Assembly: GCA_964412685.1 (NCBI GenBank)
Contig: CAYPPS010000001.1
Location: 1-64,000, forward strand
Reading direction: 5' to 3'
From: CAYPPS01 sp964412685
GTDB taxonomy: Bacteria > Patescibacteriota > Microgenomatia > PFEM01 > CAYPPS01
DNA length: 64,000 nt
Position numbers and translations under genes: made by a program. Positions 33,856 through 41,141 of the stretch are shown here, one piece after another (the first letter of the stretch is position 1; each line of letters begins with the position of its first letter). Below the pieces are notes generated by a model. That model did not search any database, was not told the DNA's origin, and saw nothing but the letters and a program-made list of their open reading frames with translations.

Positions 33856-33928
33856 GGGCCGGTAGCTCAGCGGTTAGAGCACTGCTCTTATAAGGCAGGG
33901 GTCGCTGGTTCAAATCCAGCCCGGCCTA
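33856..33928 (+). tRNA. tRNA-Ile, anticodon UAU
   Basis: 73 nt. Acceptor GGGCCGG pairs with CCGGCCT, D-arm GCTC/GAGC, anticodon loop CTTATAA with TAT at 33889-33891, T-arm GCTGG/CCAGC. No encoded CCA. UAU reads AUA directly, without the lysidine-modified CAU tRNA most bacteria use. TAGAAT at 33844-33849 ends 6 nt before the first base. Confidence 0.92.
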
Positions 33929-33978
33929 CAAACAGAACGAACGCTTCAATGTTTGTGGGATAAGTCCAAAAAAGCTTT

Positions 33979-34842
33979 TTAGAGTTCTTCTAATTTTTCG
34001 CTTGAGGAAACTTTGTCTTTAATAAATTCCAAATATTTTTCGGTGGTGGAGAGTCTTTTGTGGCCAACAACTTGTTGGAGTCGTACCGGGGAAGTCCCAG
34101 CCATTAGTTGATGAGCAATAAAAGTATGTCTTAGATCGTTGACGGTCACGTTTTTGACTCCTGCTAGCCTAAAGTAACGATCAATGGCGGAACGAATGTT
34201 TCTGACATTCATGGCTCGGTGATTTTTAGTGACAAAAATAGTTTGTGCTTTTGATTTTGGCCGATGATCTAAATAGCGCTCCAGCGCCTTTTTGGCTGAA
34301 GAATTTAAGGGAACTTTTCTTAACGGTTGAGCCTCACAAGCTTGAATCGTGATATCTTTTTCGTCAATGTTTTCAAACTCTAATCTGGCCAATTCACCGA
34401 TACGCATTCCGGTTTGAAGTAGAATTTCAATCACGGCTGCCATTCGAGGATCATTCCTAACCGTGTCTCTCAAAGCGCGGTATTCCATCTTGGTTAGAAT
34501 TCGAGGAGGATTGGTGGTAAATTTTGGATGGGCAACGCTAATAGCAGGATCGTTCTCAATCGTCTTGATGCTGACTAAATAACGGAAGAAAGCTTTGATG
34601 GAATTAAGCTTTCTGGAAACTGACTTGGGAGTATATTTTTTTTCTTCCAACAAAAATTTTTTGAAATCATTGATTAAGTCCGAGGTAACCCGATCAACCA
34701 AATCGACATTTTTTTCCGCCAAAAAACTGGCAAACTGAGAGAGATCGTTGCCATATGCTAGGATAGTGTAAGAAGAACGCTTATCTTTTTTTAAATTCTC
34801 GACAAACTTTTCTCGACCGGTGCTTAAATTTAAAGGTGACAT
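33979..34842 (-). CDS. xerC: Tyrosine recombinase, Xer type
   Basis: 287 residues. N-terminal SAM-like core-binding domain (residues 10-95), then the catalytic domain with Arg in LLQTGMRIGELARL, NDLRHTFIAHQL, VVGHKRLSTTEKYLEF (His/Trp-position His and the Tyr nucleophile). The first residue of the HxxR box is Asn, not His. It probably resolves chromosome dimers, but it lies beside tRNA genes and 2 kb from the repeat-bounded array and could also act there. Divergent from ftsB. Confidence 0.85.
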   Translation of the reverse strand: MSPLNLSTGREKFVENLKKDKRSSYTILAYGNDLSQFASFLAEKNVDLVDRVTSDLINDFKKFLLEEKKYTPKSVSRKLNSIKAFFRYLVSIKTIENDPAISVAHPKFTTNPPRILTKMEYRALRDTVRNDPRMAAVIEILLQTGMRIGELARLEFENIDEKDITIQACEAQPLRKVPLNSSAKKALERYLDHRPKSKAQTIFVTKNHRAMNVRNIRSAIDRYFRLAGVKNVTVNDLRHTFIAHQLMAGTSPVRLQQVVGHKRLSTTEKYLEFIKDKVSSSEKLEEL

Positions 34843-34910
34843 TCTAGCTTATAATAACACTATCCAGGATGAGAGTCAACCAATTTTCGTGCCTATTTTA
34901 GGCCTAAATT

Positions 34911-35255
34911 ATGAGGAAAAAATTTCTTAAAATTCTGGCTTTTTTTATCGGGGTATGTCTTATAATTAGCTTATCTCGGAGTATCTACCAGCTCCTTCAG
35001 GCAGGACAGCAATTAGGCCAAACTGAAGAAAAGCTGGCGAAACTGGAGAGAGACAGAGAAGAGCTTTTTGAGCAAAAAACTTATCAAGAAACTCGATTTT
35101 TCATCGAAAAAGAAGCGAGAGAAAAACTGAATTTAAGTTATCCCGGCGAAGCAGTTGTCATTCTTCCGGACGAAAAAGAATTGATTAAACAAGTTCAGGA
35201 CTTTCAGGCCAAAACACTTCCCAATTACCAACGTTGGCTCAATCTTTTCATCTAA
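34911..35255 (+). CDS. FtsB/DivIC-like septum protein
   Basis: 114 residues. One N-terminal helix (residues 6-25), a coiled coil (residues 30-62, QQLGQTEEKLAKLERDREELFEQK) and the family region FFIEKEAREKLNLSYPGEAVVILP. A bitopic protein linking FtsQ and FtsL at the division site. No other division gene adjoins it. Confidence 0.8.
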   Translation: MRKKFLKILAFFIGVCLIISLSRSIYQLLQAGQQLGQTEEKLAKLERDREELFEQKTYQETRFFIEKEAREKLNLSYPGEAVVILPDEKELIKQVQDFQAKTLPNYQRWLNLFI

Positions 35256-35261
35256 ATTTTC

Positions 35262-35290
35262 TTGTCATTTGAAGCTAGTTTTGCTAGAAT
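35262..35290 (+). promoter_or_regulatory. Promoter of the tRNA-Met/Met/Trp cluster
   Basis: TTGTCA (35262-35267), 17-nt spacer, extended TGCTAGAAT with -10 at 35285-35290. The first tRNA begins at 35307. Confidence 0.65.
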
Positions 35291-35306
35291 GATTCTTGGC
35301 TTGATA

Positions 35307-35376
35307 TGCGGGGTAGTGTACGGCTGCACGCGAGGCTCATAATCTTGCAGACTAGGTTCAACTCCTAGCCCCGCAA
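35307..35376 (+). tRNA. tRNA with CAU anticodon, initiator-like acceptor (candidate tRNA-fMet)
   Basis: 70 nt. Acceptor TGCGGGG/CCCCGCA with discriminator A resembles bacterial initiator tRNA (GCGGGG...CCCCGCAA), but position 1 is U, giving a weak U1-A72 pair instead of C1xA72. The anticodon stem CGAGG/TCTTG supplies A-U, G-C, G-U where initiators have three G-C pairs. Anticodon CAT at 35338-35340. The D-loop is very short. It could instead be an elongator or a lysidine-type Ile tRNA. Confidence 0.8.
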
Positions 35377-35387
35377 CTAAATTTTAA

Positions 35388-35461
35388 GGCAGGGTAGCTC
35401 AGTCGGTTAGAGCGTTGGATTCATAAACCAAAGGTCGTGGGTTCAACTCCCACCCCTGCTA
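35388..35461 (+). tRNA. tRNA-Met, anticodon CAU (elongator-like)
   Basis: 74 nt. Acceptor GGCAGGG/CCCTGCT, D-arm GCTC/GAGC, loop TTCATAA with CAT at 35422-35424, T-arm GTGGG/CCCAC. The last anticodon-stem pair (31-39) is an A-A mismatch. Standard D-loop AGTCGGTTA. No encoded CCA. Confidence 0.88.
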
Positions 35462-35476
35462 CTTTTGTAAAGTTTT

Positions 35477-35547
35477 AGGGGCGTGGTTAAATGGTATAAC
35501 AGCAGTCTCCAAAACTGCTATTGGGGGTTCGATTCCCTCCGCCCCTG
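35477..35547 (+). tRNA. tRNA-Trp, anticodon CCA
   Basis: 71 nt. Acceptor AGGGGCG/CGCCCCT, D-arm GTTA/TAAC, anticodon stem GCAGT/ACTGC with loop CTCCAAA (CCA at 35509-35511), T-arm GGGGG/CCCTC. Its 3' end and the following CAAATTAGCCTCA are partly repeated three times over the next 2 kb. trpS lies beyond those repeats. Confidence 0.92.
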
Positions 35548-35560
35548 CAAATTAGCCTCA
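35527..35560 (+). repeat. Reference site of the tRNA-Trp-end repeat family
   Basis: From GTTC of the tRNA-Trp T-arm through CCCTG and CAAATTAGCCTCA. The downstream copies share GTTC, CCCTGCA and TTAGC(CTCA) in the same order and spacing range. This is what an attachment site overlapping a tRNA 3' end would look like. Confidence 0.55.
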
Positions 35561-35585
35561 GATGATATACTTCTTTTATAGTTAG

Positions 35586-36152
35586 ATGGAAAATAGCGAA
35601 TTTGAAATATCTGTTAACCTTAAGGGTTTTCCTTTAAGATTTAAAACAACTCATGACCTTTTCTCTTACGGGGAAATAGATGGGGGAACAAAACTTCTCA
35701 TAGATAATTTAAAAATGTCTGATGGCTTTACTTGTCTTGATTTGGGTTGTGGGTATGGTGCTATTGGAATCACAATGGCTAAGCTGAATCCAAAAAGCAC
35801 GGTCTATTTGGTAGACAAAGATTTGGTCGCAATTGAGTATGCAAGAAAAAACTGTGAACTAAACGGTCTCTCGAATTGCAGGGTTATTCTCAGTAATGGA
35901 TTTAGCCATATTAAAGACGTTAAATTTGACGTTGTTGTTTCCAATTTGCCGACTCACGTTTCAAAAGAAACAAGAACACAGTTTTTCAGAGACGCTCAGA
36001 AACAACTCAATCAAGATGGAAAAATATATGTTGTTACCGTAAACAAAGTAAGACCATATATTCAGAAGGTTTTCCAAGAGGTTTTTGGCAACTACTCCAA
36101 GGTTGCGTACAGTAAAACCCACACTGTCTCTTCAACACAAAAAAACGTCTAG
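35586..36152 (+). CDS. Class I SAM-dependent methyltransferase, RsmC-like
   Basis: 188 residues. SAM-binding CLDLGCGYGAIGITMAKLNP, acidic VDKDLVAIEYARKNCELNG, and catalytic SNLPTHVSKETRTQFF, in place of the NPP[FY]H of small-subunit rRNA guanine-N2 methyltransferases. It may modify rRNA or a small molecule. Only gene of the first repeat-bounded segment (tRNA-Trp to 36224). AAA, AAT and ATA codons are commoner than in housekeeping neighbours, a sign of transfer. An extended -10 (TGATATACT) lies 14 nt upstream of the ATG. Confidence 0.8.
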   Translation: MENSEFEISVNLKGFPLRFKTTHDLFSYGEIDGGTKLLIDNLKMSDGFTCLDLGCGYGAIGITMAKLNPKSTVYLVDKDLVAIEYARKNCELNGLSNCRVILSNGFSHIKDVKFDVVVSNLPTHVSKETRTQFFRDAQKQLNQDGKIYVVTVNKVRPYIQKVFQEVFGNYSKVAYSKTHTVSSTQKNV

Positions 36153-36185
36153 TGAGCAAGGGCCTTAGGGCTTTTCCGGTAGAAA

Positions 36186-36224
36186 GTTCTGACATCTTTC
36201 ACTAGTCCCTGCATTTTAGCCTCA
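36186..36224 (+). repeat. tRNA-Trp-end repeat, copy 1
   Basis: GTTC, then ACTAGTCCCTGCA, then TTTTAGCCTCA. Its last 18 nt match 35543-35560 at 16 positions. Separates the methyltransferase segment from the small cysteine-protein segment. Confidence 0.6.
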
Positions 36225-36284
36225 AACAATTATATCTGACTGTCAAAAACTGAAGAAAATAGCAATTTATACCAGTTACTATTT

Positions 36285-36572
36285 TCAGTCTCTACCTGAT
36301 TTTTTATCCATTTCTGGCCCAATTATTTGATATGCACCACAAGAATCACCTTTGTAATACTGACAGCGGCGGCCTTTACTTTCATATATTATCCTCAACC
36401 CACATTTACTGTGGGGCATTCTTACTGGACATATAATTGCCTTCTTGAATGTTGGCGTTAATTCTTCTTCAGAAGGAATTATTTGTGCCTCTATTATTGG
36501 TCCACCTTCAATTGGTCGGCAATGTAATAATTTACCGTTTAATAATAAATCTGGTAATCTTTCCGTGTTCAT
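36285..36572 (-). CDS. Small cysteine-containing protein of unknown function
   Basis: 95 residues starting MNTERLPDLLLNGKLLHCRP. Cysteines cluster in CPVRMPHSKCGLRIIYESKGRRCQYYKGDSCG, a possible zinc or iron site. No membrane helix, no family recognised. The start at 36572 was chosen over the Met at 36581 because a TATAAT (minus strand, 36585-36580) covers that codon and ends 7 nt before 36572. Only gene of the second segment. Confidence 0.6.
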   Translation of the reverse strand: MNTERLPDLLLNGKLLHCRPIEGGPIIEAQIIPSEEELTPTFKKAIICPVRMPHSKCGLRIIYESKGRRCQYYKGDSCGAYQIIGPEMDKKSGRD

Positions 36573-36644
36573 GAAAAGCATTATATCTCTTGTGAAGTAT
36601 TTACAAAAGCATGCTGGTAATCTCGGTAATGTTCCTGATAATAA

Positions 36645-36679
36645 GTTCCAACAATGTTCACTAGTCCCTGCAATTTAGC
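36645..36679 (+). repeat. tRNA-Trp-end repeat, copy 2
   Basis: GTTCCAACAATGTT, then CACTAGTCCCTGCAATTTAGC. Shares ACTAGTCCCTGCA with copy 1 and GTTCCAACAA with copy 3. Confidence 0.6.
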
Positions 36680-36861
36680 TTTAAAAATGAGTCAAAGCTG
36701 ATTGATAGTTAAACAAGAAGGCTTGTCGTTTTTTGAAATTACGAATCTCGTATCTGTTTAAGAACCTTTTTCTTCTACGCAAATAATGAGGCTAAAAGAG
36801 AACTATCTCCTGTTCCGTTCAGAAATCCAGTTTCCCTGTCATGCGCAAAGTTCGAACTAGT
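36680..36861. other. Non-coding stretch inside the third segment
   Basis: No gene seen. It contains the perfect palindrome GAACTAGTTC (near 36854-36863), which touches the stop codon of the nucleotidyltransferase and could be its terminator stem or part of a degenerate repeat. Confidence 0.3.
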
Positions 36862-37416
36862 TCAAGCTAGGGCAACTAGTATCTTCTTTTGCCAATCTCG
36901 GTAGGGGTACCTATCTTCACTATTTTTCTTTGCTAATTGGTCATTTATTTCTATCATTTTCTTAAATCCCTCCAGCGTCGGAGTCCAAATGGGCTGACCT
37001 CGCAAGTTACCTAATGGATTCTCTGGGGCAAGCGAGGAAATATTTTCAATTATATTTAGTTTCCGAAGCAGCTTCTCGGCTTGTTCTATAGTTCCCAACT
37101 CTAATCTAAAATCAGGCGAAAGAGACGGATTTTTAAAAACAACTTTGCCCACTGCGCCTACTTTCCGTGGCGTGTGTTGATACCCATGCTTTTTGATTAT
37201 CCGAATAAACTTATCTTTTGACTCTTCTTTTATAAACAAATCAAAATCGCCATGGGCTCTGGTTAATGTTCCATAAAGAGCATCAAGTCCATAACCACCA
37301 GTAACCCAGGCTCTAATTCCAAGCCGATGACATTCTGCAAGAATCACCAATAAAGAATCTAGTTGCCTTAATTGTTCGTCAGAAGGAAGGTAGCTAAAGG
37401 CCTTAGATTTTCTCAT
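36862..37416 (-). CDS. Nucleotidyltransferase, aminoglycoside/lincosamide-resistance type
   Basis: 184 residues. Polymerase-beta-like core: AWVTGGYGLDALYGTLTRAHGDFDLFI gives the GG and the D-x-D metal pair, followed by DFRLELG for the third acid. The architecture matches ANT(2'')/LinA-like nucleotidyltransferases (PF10706-type) that adenylylate antibiotics. An RNA or protein target cannot be excluded. Only gene of the third segment. Like its neighbours in the array it looks acquired. Confidence 0.72.
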   Translation of the reverse strand: MRKSKAFSYLPSDEQLRQLDSLLVILAECHRLGIRAWVTGGYGLDALYGTLTRAHGDFDLFIKEESKDKFIRIIKKHGYQHTPRKVGAVGKVVFKNPSLSPDFRLELGTIEQAEKLLRKLNIIENISSLAPENPLGNLRGQPIWTPTLEGFKKMIEINDQLAKKNSEDRYPYRDWQKKILVALA

Positions 37417-37521
37417 TAACCTAATTCTACCAAAGTACCTCTTTTAATAAAATTATCTGGAAAAAGCAGGCCGAAAAGAATAATTCAGAGTTACCAAACC
37501 GTCAGAGCTTTCCCGAAACCA

Positions 37522-37552
37522 GGTTCCAACAAAGTTTACTAGCCCCTGCAAA
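37522..37552 (+). repeat. tRNA-Trp-end repeat, copy 3
   Basis: GGTTCCAACAAAGTT, then TACTAGCCCCTGCAAAG. It retains the CCCCTGCAAA of the tRNA-Trp end but lacks TTAGC. It marks the right edge of the array, 150 bp before trpS. Confidence 0.55.
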
Positions 37553-37653
37553 GACAAATAAAAAGAAGCTCTCAACAAAACTTACCAGCTCTCGCACATA
37601 TACATATGTAGGAGTTTGGGTTTGCGAGGAAGGAAATATTAAGTGTGAAGGAG
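37553..37653. other. Stem-loop region before the trpS promoter
   Basis: CTCGCA pairs with TGCGAG around an ACATAT/ATATGT hairpin (about 37593-37628). No T-box signature (no AGGGTGGNACCGCG) and no gene. It lies upstream of the likely trpS start point, so it is probably the end of the preceding unit. Confidence 0.3.
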
Positions 37654-37690
37654 ATTGCACACCCGGTGTGCAATGTGTTTTTGCTATAAT
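37654..37690 (+). promoter_or_regulatory. trpS promoter with 21-bp palindromic operator
   Basis: A perfect inverted repeat with 10-bp arms and one central base spans 37654-37674 (core ACACCCGGTGT at 37659-37669) and covers the -35 position. The extended -10 TGCTATAAT ends at 37690. The core is identical to that of the operator at 1113-1127. A one-base centre argues for a protein site rather than an RNA hairpin. Confidence 0.55.
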
Positions 37691-37701
37691 CTCAATTAAG
37701 G

Positions 37702-38688
37702 ATGGGTAACAAAAAAAGAGTTTTTTCTGGCAGTCGGCCCACCGGCAGACTTCACCTCGGTAATTACCTAGGTGGAATTAAAGGCTACATTGCTCTTCAG
37801 GAGAGAGGGGATTTGGATTGTATTTACGGAGTCGTGGATCTCCATGCGATTACCACTCCCTACAATCCCAAAGAATTGGCTAAAAATACTTATGAAGTGG
37901 TGTTAGATTATCTTGGTGCCGGTCTAGATCCCAAAAAATGTCACTTAATGATCCAATCTCAAATTCCCGAACACGTTGAACTGGCTTACTTGCTCGGGAC
38001 GATTTATCCGGTTTCTCGAATTGAACAACTGCCGACTTACAAAGATAAGAAAAAAGAGAATCCCAATTATATTAATGTTGGCCTTTTTTATTACCCGATT
38101 TTGATGGCGGCTGATATTTTGATTTATCAAGCTAATTTGGTTCCGGTTGGTCGAGATCAATTGCCCCATATCGAACTGGCTCGAGAAGTAGCGCGTAAGT
38201 TTAACCTTACTTTTAAAAAGGTTTTTGTTGAACCCAAAGTTTTTCTTTCTGAAGGTGAGTCGGTTCCCAGTTTGACGGGAACAGGCAAAATGAGCAAGAC
38301 AATCAAAGACAGTTTCATCGAATTAACCGATGATTTGAAAACAATTGAAGCCAAGTTGGCCAAGGCACCGACTGATTCAGGAAAAGGAAGCCAGATTCCT
38401 TCTCGGAGTGGGGTGGCTAATTTACTTAAATTAGTGGCGCTTTTTGAGGGTGAATCAAAAAAGAAAGAATACGAAAAAGATTATTTATCTTCGGGAATTA
38501 AATATGCCCAATTGAAGAAAGATTTGGCCTTGAGTATTTTTGAGGAACTAAAACCAATCCAGAAAAGAAGAGCCGACTTTGAAAAACATCCTCAGCAGGT
38601 TGAGAAAATTTTGGAAGACGGGCGAAAATATTGCTCTGAAATTGCCCAAAAAACCTTGGCAGAAGCAAAACAAGCCATGGGTTTTTAG
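37702..38688 (+). CDS. trpS: Tryptophanyl-tRNA synthetase
   Basis: 328 residues, class I. HIGH-equivalent SGSRPTGRLHLGNYLGG, VDLHAITTPYNP, GRDQLPHIELAREVARKFN and KMSKS-equivalent GTGKMSKTIKDSF. Charges tRNA-Trp, whose gene lies 2.1 kb upstream across the cassette array. Very short 5' leader after TATAAT, so control would act at the palindrome. Confidence 0.93.
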   Translation: MGNKKRVFSGSRPTGRLHLGNYLGGIKGYIALQERGDLDCIYGVVDLHAITTPYNPKELAKNTYEVVLDYLGAGLDPKKCHLMIQSQIPEHVELAYLLGTIYPVSRIEQLPTYKDKKKENPNYINVGLFYYPILMAADILIYQANLVPVGRDQLPHIELAREVARKFNLTFKKVFVEPKVFLSEGESVPSLTGTGKMSKTIKDSFIELTDDLKTIEAKLAKAPTDSGKGSQIPSRSGVANLLKLVALFEGESKKKEYEKDYLSSGIKYAQLKKDLALSIFEELKPIQKRRADFEKHPQQVEKILEDGRKYCSEIAQKTLAEAKQAMGF

Positions 38689-38729
38689 CTTCTTTTATGC
38701 CTCGCTTTGTGATAGAATAGCCCTTACTG

Positions 38730-39284
38730 ATGGCCAGATATAAAGTAGTTGATATTAACAAGGAAAATTTTGAATTGATCCCTCCGCCCGCTAGTCGGTA
38801 TTTCAGTTGTCAAAAATGTTTTTATTGGATTGGCAAGAAGGACGGTCGTTTAGATCAAAAACAGCAAAAGAAAAAATGGTTTTTGAGAAGAGGAGCCGTC
38901 CACGGTAGTTTGGGCAAACTGCTTTATCCCAACGCCAAGGCTAAAGAACCGATTGCTTTTACCCAATTTGCCCCAATTCAAGAAATGAGTACAGTGGAAT
39001 TAATTTATCTGCGTGAAAGAATAAAAACTCCCAAAAAAGGATGGTGCATTACTTGTTTAACTGTGAAGAAACCTTGGCGAGGCAAAGGAGTTGCGTCTAG
39101 CTTAGTTAAAACAGTTTTGAGAGATTTAAAAAAACGAGGAGTTAAAACAGTTGACGCTTATCCAACCCTTAAGAAAACCAATCTAGGTGAGGCTCCGGTG
39201 GGACCGGTGGAAGTTTGGCTTTCTCTGGGATTCAAGGTTTTAAACGAAGGATCAGAGACTCCAATAGTCAGAAAGAAGCTCTAA
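38730..39284 (+). CDS. GNAT-family acetyltransferase with N-terminal CxxC
   Basis: 184 residues. N-terminal FSCQKCFYWIG knuckle, then a GNAT core with acetyl-CoA loop LTVKKPWRGKGVASSLVKTVLRDLKKRG and a C-terminal EVWLSLGFKVLNEG. Substrate unknown. TGATAGAAT extended -10 ends 11 nt before the ATG. Confidence 0.7.
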   Translation: MARYKVVDINKENFELIPPPASRYFSCQKCFYWIGKKDGRLDQKQQKKKWFLRRGAVHGSLGKLLYPNAKAKEPIAFTQFAPIQEMSTVELIYLRERIKTPKKGWCITCLTVKKPWRGKGVASSLVKTVLRDLKKRGVKTVDAYPTLKKTNLGEAPVGPVEVWLSLGFKVLNEGSETPIVRKKL

Positions 39285-39293
39285 AATTTAACA

Positions 39294-41141
39294 ATGGCAA
39301 AAAAGAAAGCGGTCAAAAAAAGCAAGCTCCCTTTTAATTTAAAACTAAATCTTAAAAATGTTTTGATTTGGCTTTTGGTACTCTGGTTAGTGGTTTCACT
39401 TGGTTTTTCTTTTTTGAGCCAGAAAGGGACAAGAGAAGAAATTTCCCTCTCACAGGTTTTAAACGATATTAAACAGGACAAGATCAAGCAAATTGAGGTT
39501 GAGGATGATCGTTTGTATTTAGATTACGGCGATGGAGAAGTAGGAAAATTTGCCCGTAAAGAACAACAAGATACGTTTACTCAAATTTTGGGAGAGGCAG
39601 AAATCTTGCCGGAAAGTGTTAATTTCACCATTAAAGACACTTCTCTCACTCGGGTTTTGGTTGAACTTTTGGCGACGACAATCTTACCTCTAGGATTGAT
39701 GGTCGCTTTTTTCTTTTTCATTTTTCGTCAAGCCAGAGGAGCCCAAGATAGCATTTTTTCTTTCGGTAAATCGAAAGCAAAATTGTTTGCCAAAGGTAAA
39801 CAAACGATTGCTTTTAAAGATGTCGCTGGAGTTGATGAGGCGAAAAAAGAATTAGAGGAAGTAGTTGATTTTTTGAAGCATCCACAAAAATATCGTCGTT
39901 TGGGAGCTCGAATTCCCAAAGGAGTTCTTTTGATTGGTCCGGCCGGAGTGGGAAAAACATTGATGGCCAAAGCGGTGGCAGGAGAAGCGGGGGTTTCTTT
40001 CTTTTCTATGGCCGGTTCGGAGTTCATTGAAATGTTAGTTGGCGTCGGTGCAAGTAGAGTTCGGGATCTCTTTTCTACAGCAAAAAAGACCGCCCCGTCA
40101 ATTATTTTTATCGACGAAATAGACGCGATTGGCAGACAACGAGGCAGTGGACTTGCTGGTGGCCATGACGAGCGAGAACAGACTTTAAATCAAATTTTAG
40201 TAGAGATGGATGGTTTTACTCCCAATGACAACACGATCGTTCTGGCGGCGACAAATAGGGGAGATTTGTTAGATCCAGCTTTACTTAGACCAGGCCGATT
40301 CGATCGACGAGTAACTTTGGATATGCCGGACATTGAAGATCGAAAGGCGATCTTGAAAATTCATGCTCAAGGCAAACCTTTTGCTAAAGATGTTGATTGG
40401 GAAAAAGTGGCTAGGGCAACCGTCTCTTTTTCTGGAGCAGATTTGGAAAACGTTCTTAATGAAGCGGCTATTTTCGCGGCTCGGCAAAACAAAAAAGAAA
40501 TTGGCATGGCTGATATTAGTGAGGCGTCCTTGCGAGTGAAGATGGGGCCAGAGAAAAAACGATTGCAATCAAAACAAGAACGGAAAATGACCGCTTATCA
40601 CGAAGCCGGTCACGCGGTGGTTAGTTTCTTGCTACCCCACGTTGATCCGGTTCATCGGGTTTCAATTGTTTCCCGGGGAATGGCGATGGGTTTTACTCTA
40701 ATTCCACCAAAAAGAGATCGCTATCAAGAAACGGAGTCACAACTACAAGAAATGATTACCACTCTTTTGGGTGGTCGAGCGGTGGAAGAGATGGTCTTCA
40801 AGGAGTTTACCGTTGGGTCGAGCAACGACATTGAAAAAGCGACCATGTTGGCGCGGCAAATGGTAGTTGATTTTGGAATGAGTAGTTTGGGTCCAATTAA
40901 TTTCGGCCCTCAGATGGATCAAAATCGCTATTCGCGCGGATTGATGCCCGCTTCCGAGGTAAGTCCACAAACCAAAATGAAAATTGATCAGGAAGTAAAA
41001 AAGATAATTGATAAATCTTATCGCCAGGCGAAAGAATTATTAAAGGGGAATAAGCCCAAACTGGATTTGATTGCTGAGAAGTTATTGGAAAAAGAAACGA
41101 TTGAAGAAGACGAATTTGAACGTTTAATGAAAAGAAAATGA
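39294..41141 (+). CDS. ftsH: ATP-dependent zinc metalloprotease FtsH
   Basis: 615 residues. Two N-terminal helices (about 22-42 and 123-145) flank a periplasmic domain. AAA module with Walker A GPAGVGKTLMAKAVAGEAG (Pro-Pro-Gly is usual; Pro-Ala-Gly here), pore SMAGSEFIEMLVGVGASRVRDLF, Walker B FIDEIDAIGRQRG, SRH DPALLRPGRFDRR. Protease site AYHEAGHAVV. Degrades membrane and short-lived proteins. Its stop overlaps the next start. Confidence 0.95.
   Translation: MAKKKAVKKSKLPFNLKLNLKNVLIWLLVLWLVVSLGFSFLSQKGTREEISLSQVLNDIKQDKIKQIEVEDDRLYLDYGDGEVGKFARKEQQDTFTQILGEAEILPESVNFTIKDTSLTRVLVELLATTILPLGLMVAFFFFIFRQARGAQDSIFSFGKSKAKLFAKGKQTIAFKDVAGVDEAKKELEEVVDFLKHPQKYRRLGARIPKGVLLIGPAGVGKTLMAKAVAGEAGVSFFSMAGSEFIEMLVGVGASRVRDLFSTAKKTAPSIIFIDEIDAIGRQRGSGLAGGHDEREQTLNQILVEMDGFTPNDNTIVLAATNRGDLLDPALLRPGRFDRRVTLDMPDIEDRKAILKIHAQGKPFAKDVDWEKVARATVSFSGADLENVLNEAAIFAARQNKKEIGMADISEASLRVKMGPEKKRLQSKQERKMTAYHEAGHAVVSFLLPHVDPVHRVSIVSRGMAMGFTLIPPKRDRYQETESQLQEMITTLLGGRAVEEMVFKEFTVGSSNDIEKATMLARQMVVDFGMSSLGPINFGPQMDQNRYSRGLMPASEVSPQTKMKIDQEVKKIIDKSYRQAKELLKGNKPKLDLIAEKLLEKETIEEDEFERLMKRK

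Noticed and set aside
35527..37552. Integron with attC sites
   Set aside because: The repeats lack paired R''/L''/L'/R' boxes and imperfect hairpin symmetry, genes lie in both orientations, and no IntI-type integrase (with its extra domain) is present.
37553..37701. T-box riboswitch upstream of trpS
   Set aside because: No T-box sequence (AGGGTGGNACCGCG), no Trp specifier stem and no terminator; the likely start point leaves only a few nt of leader.
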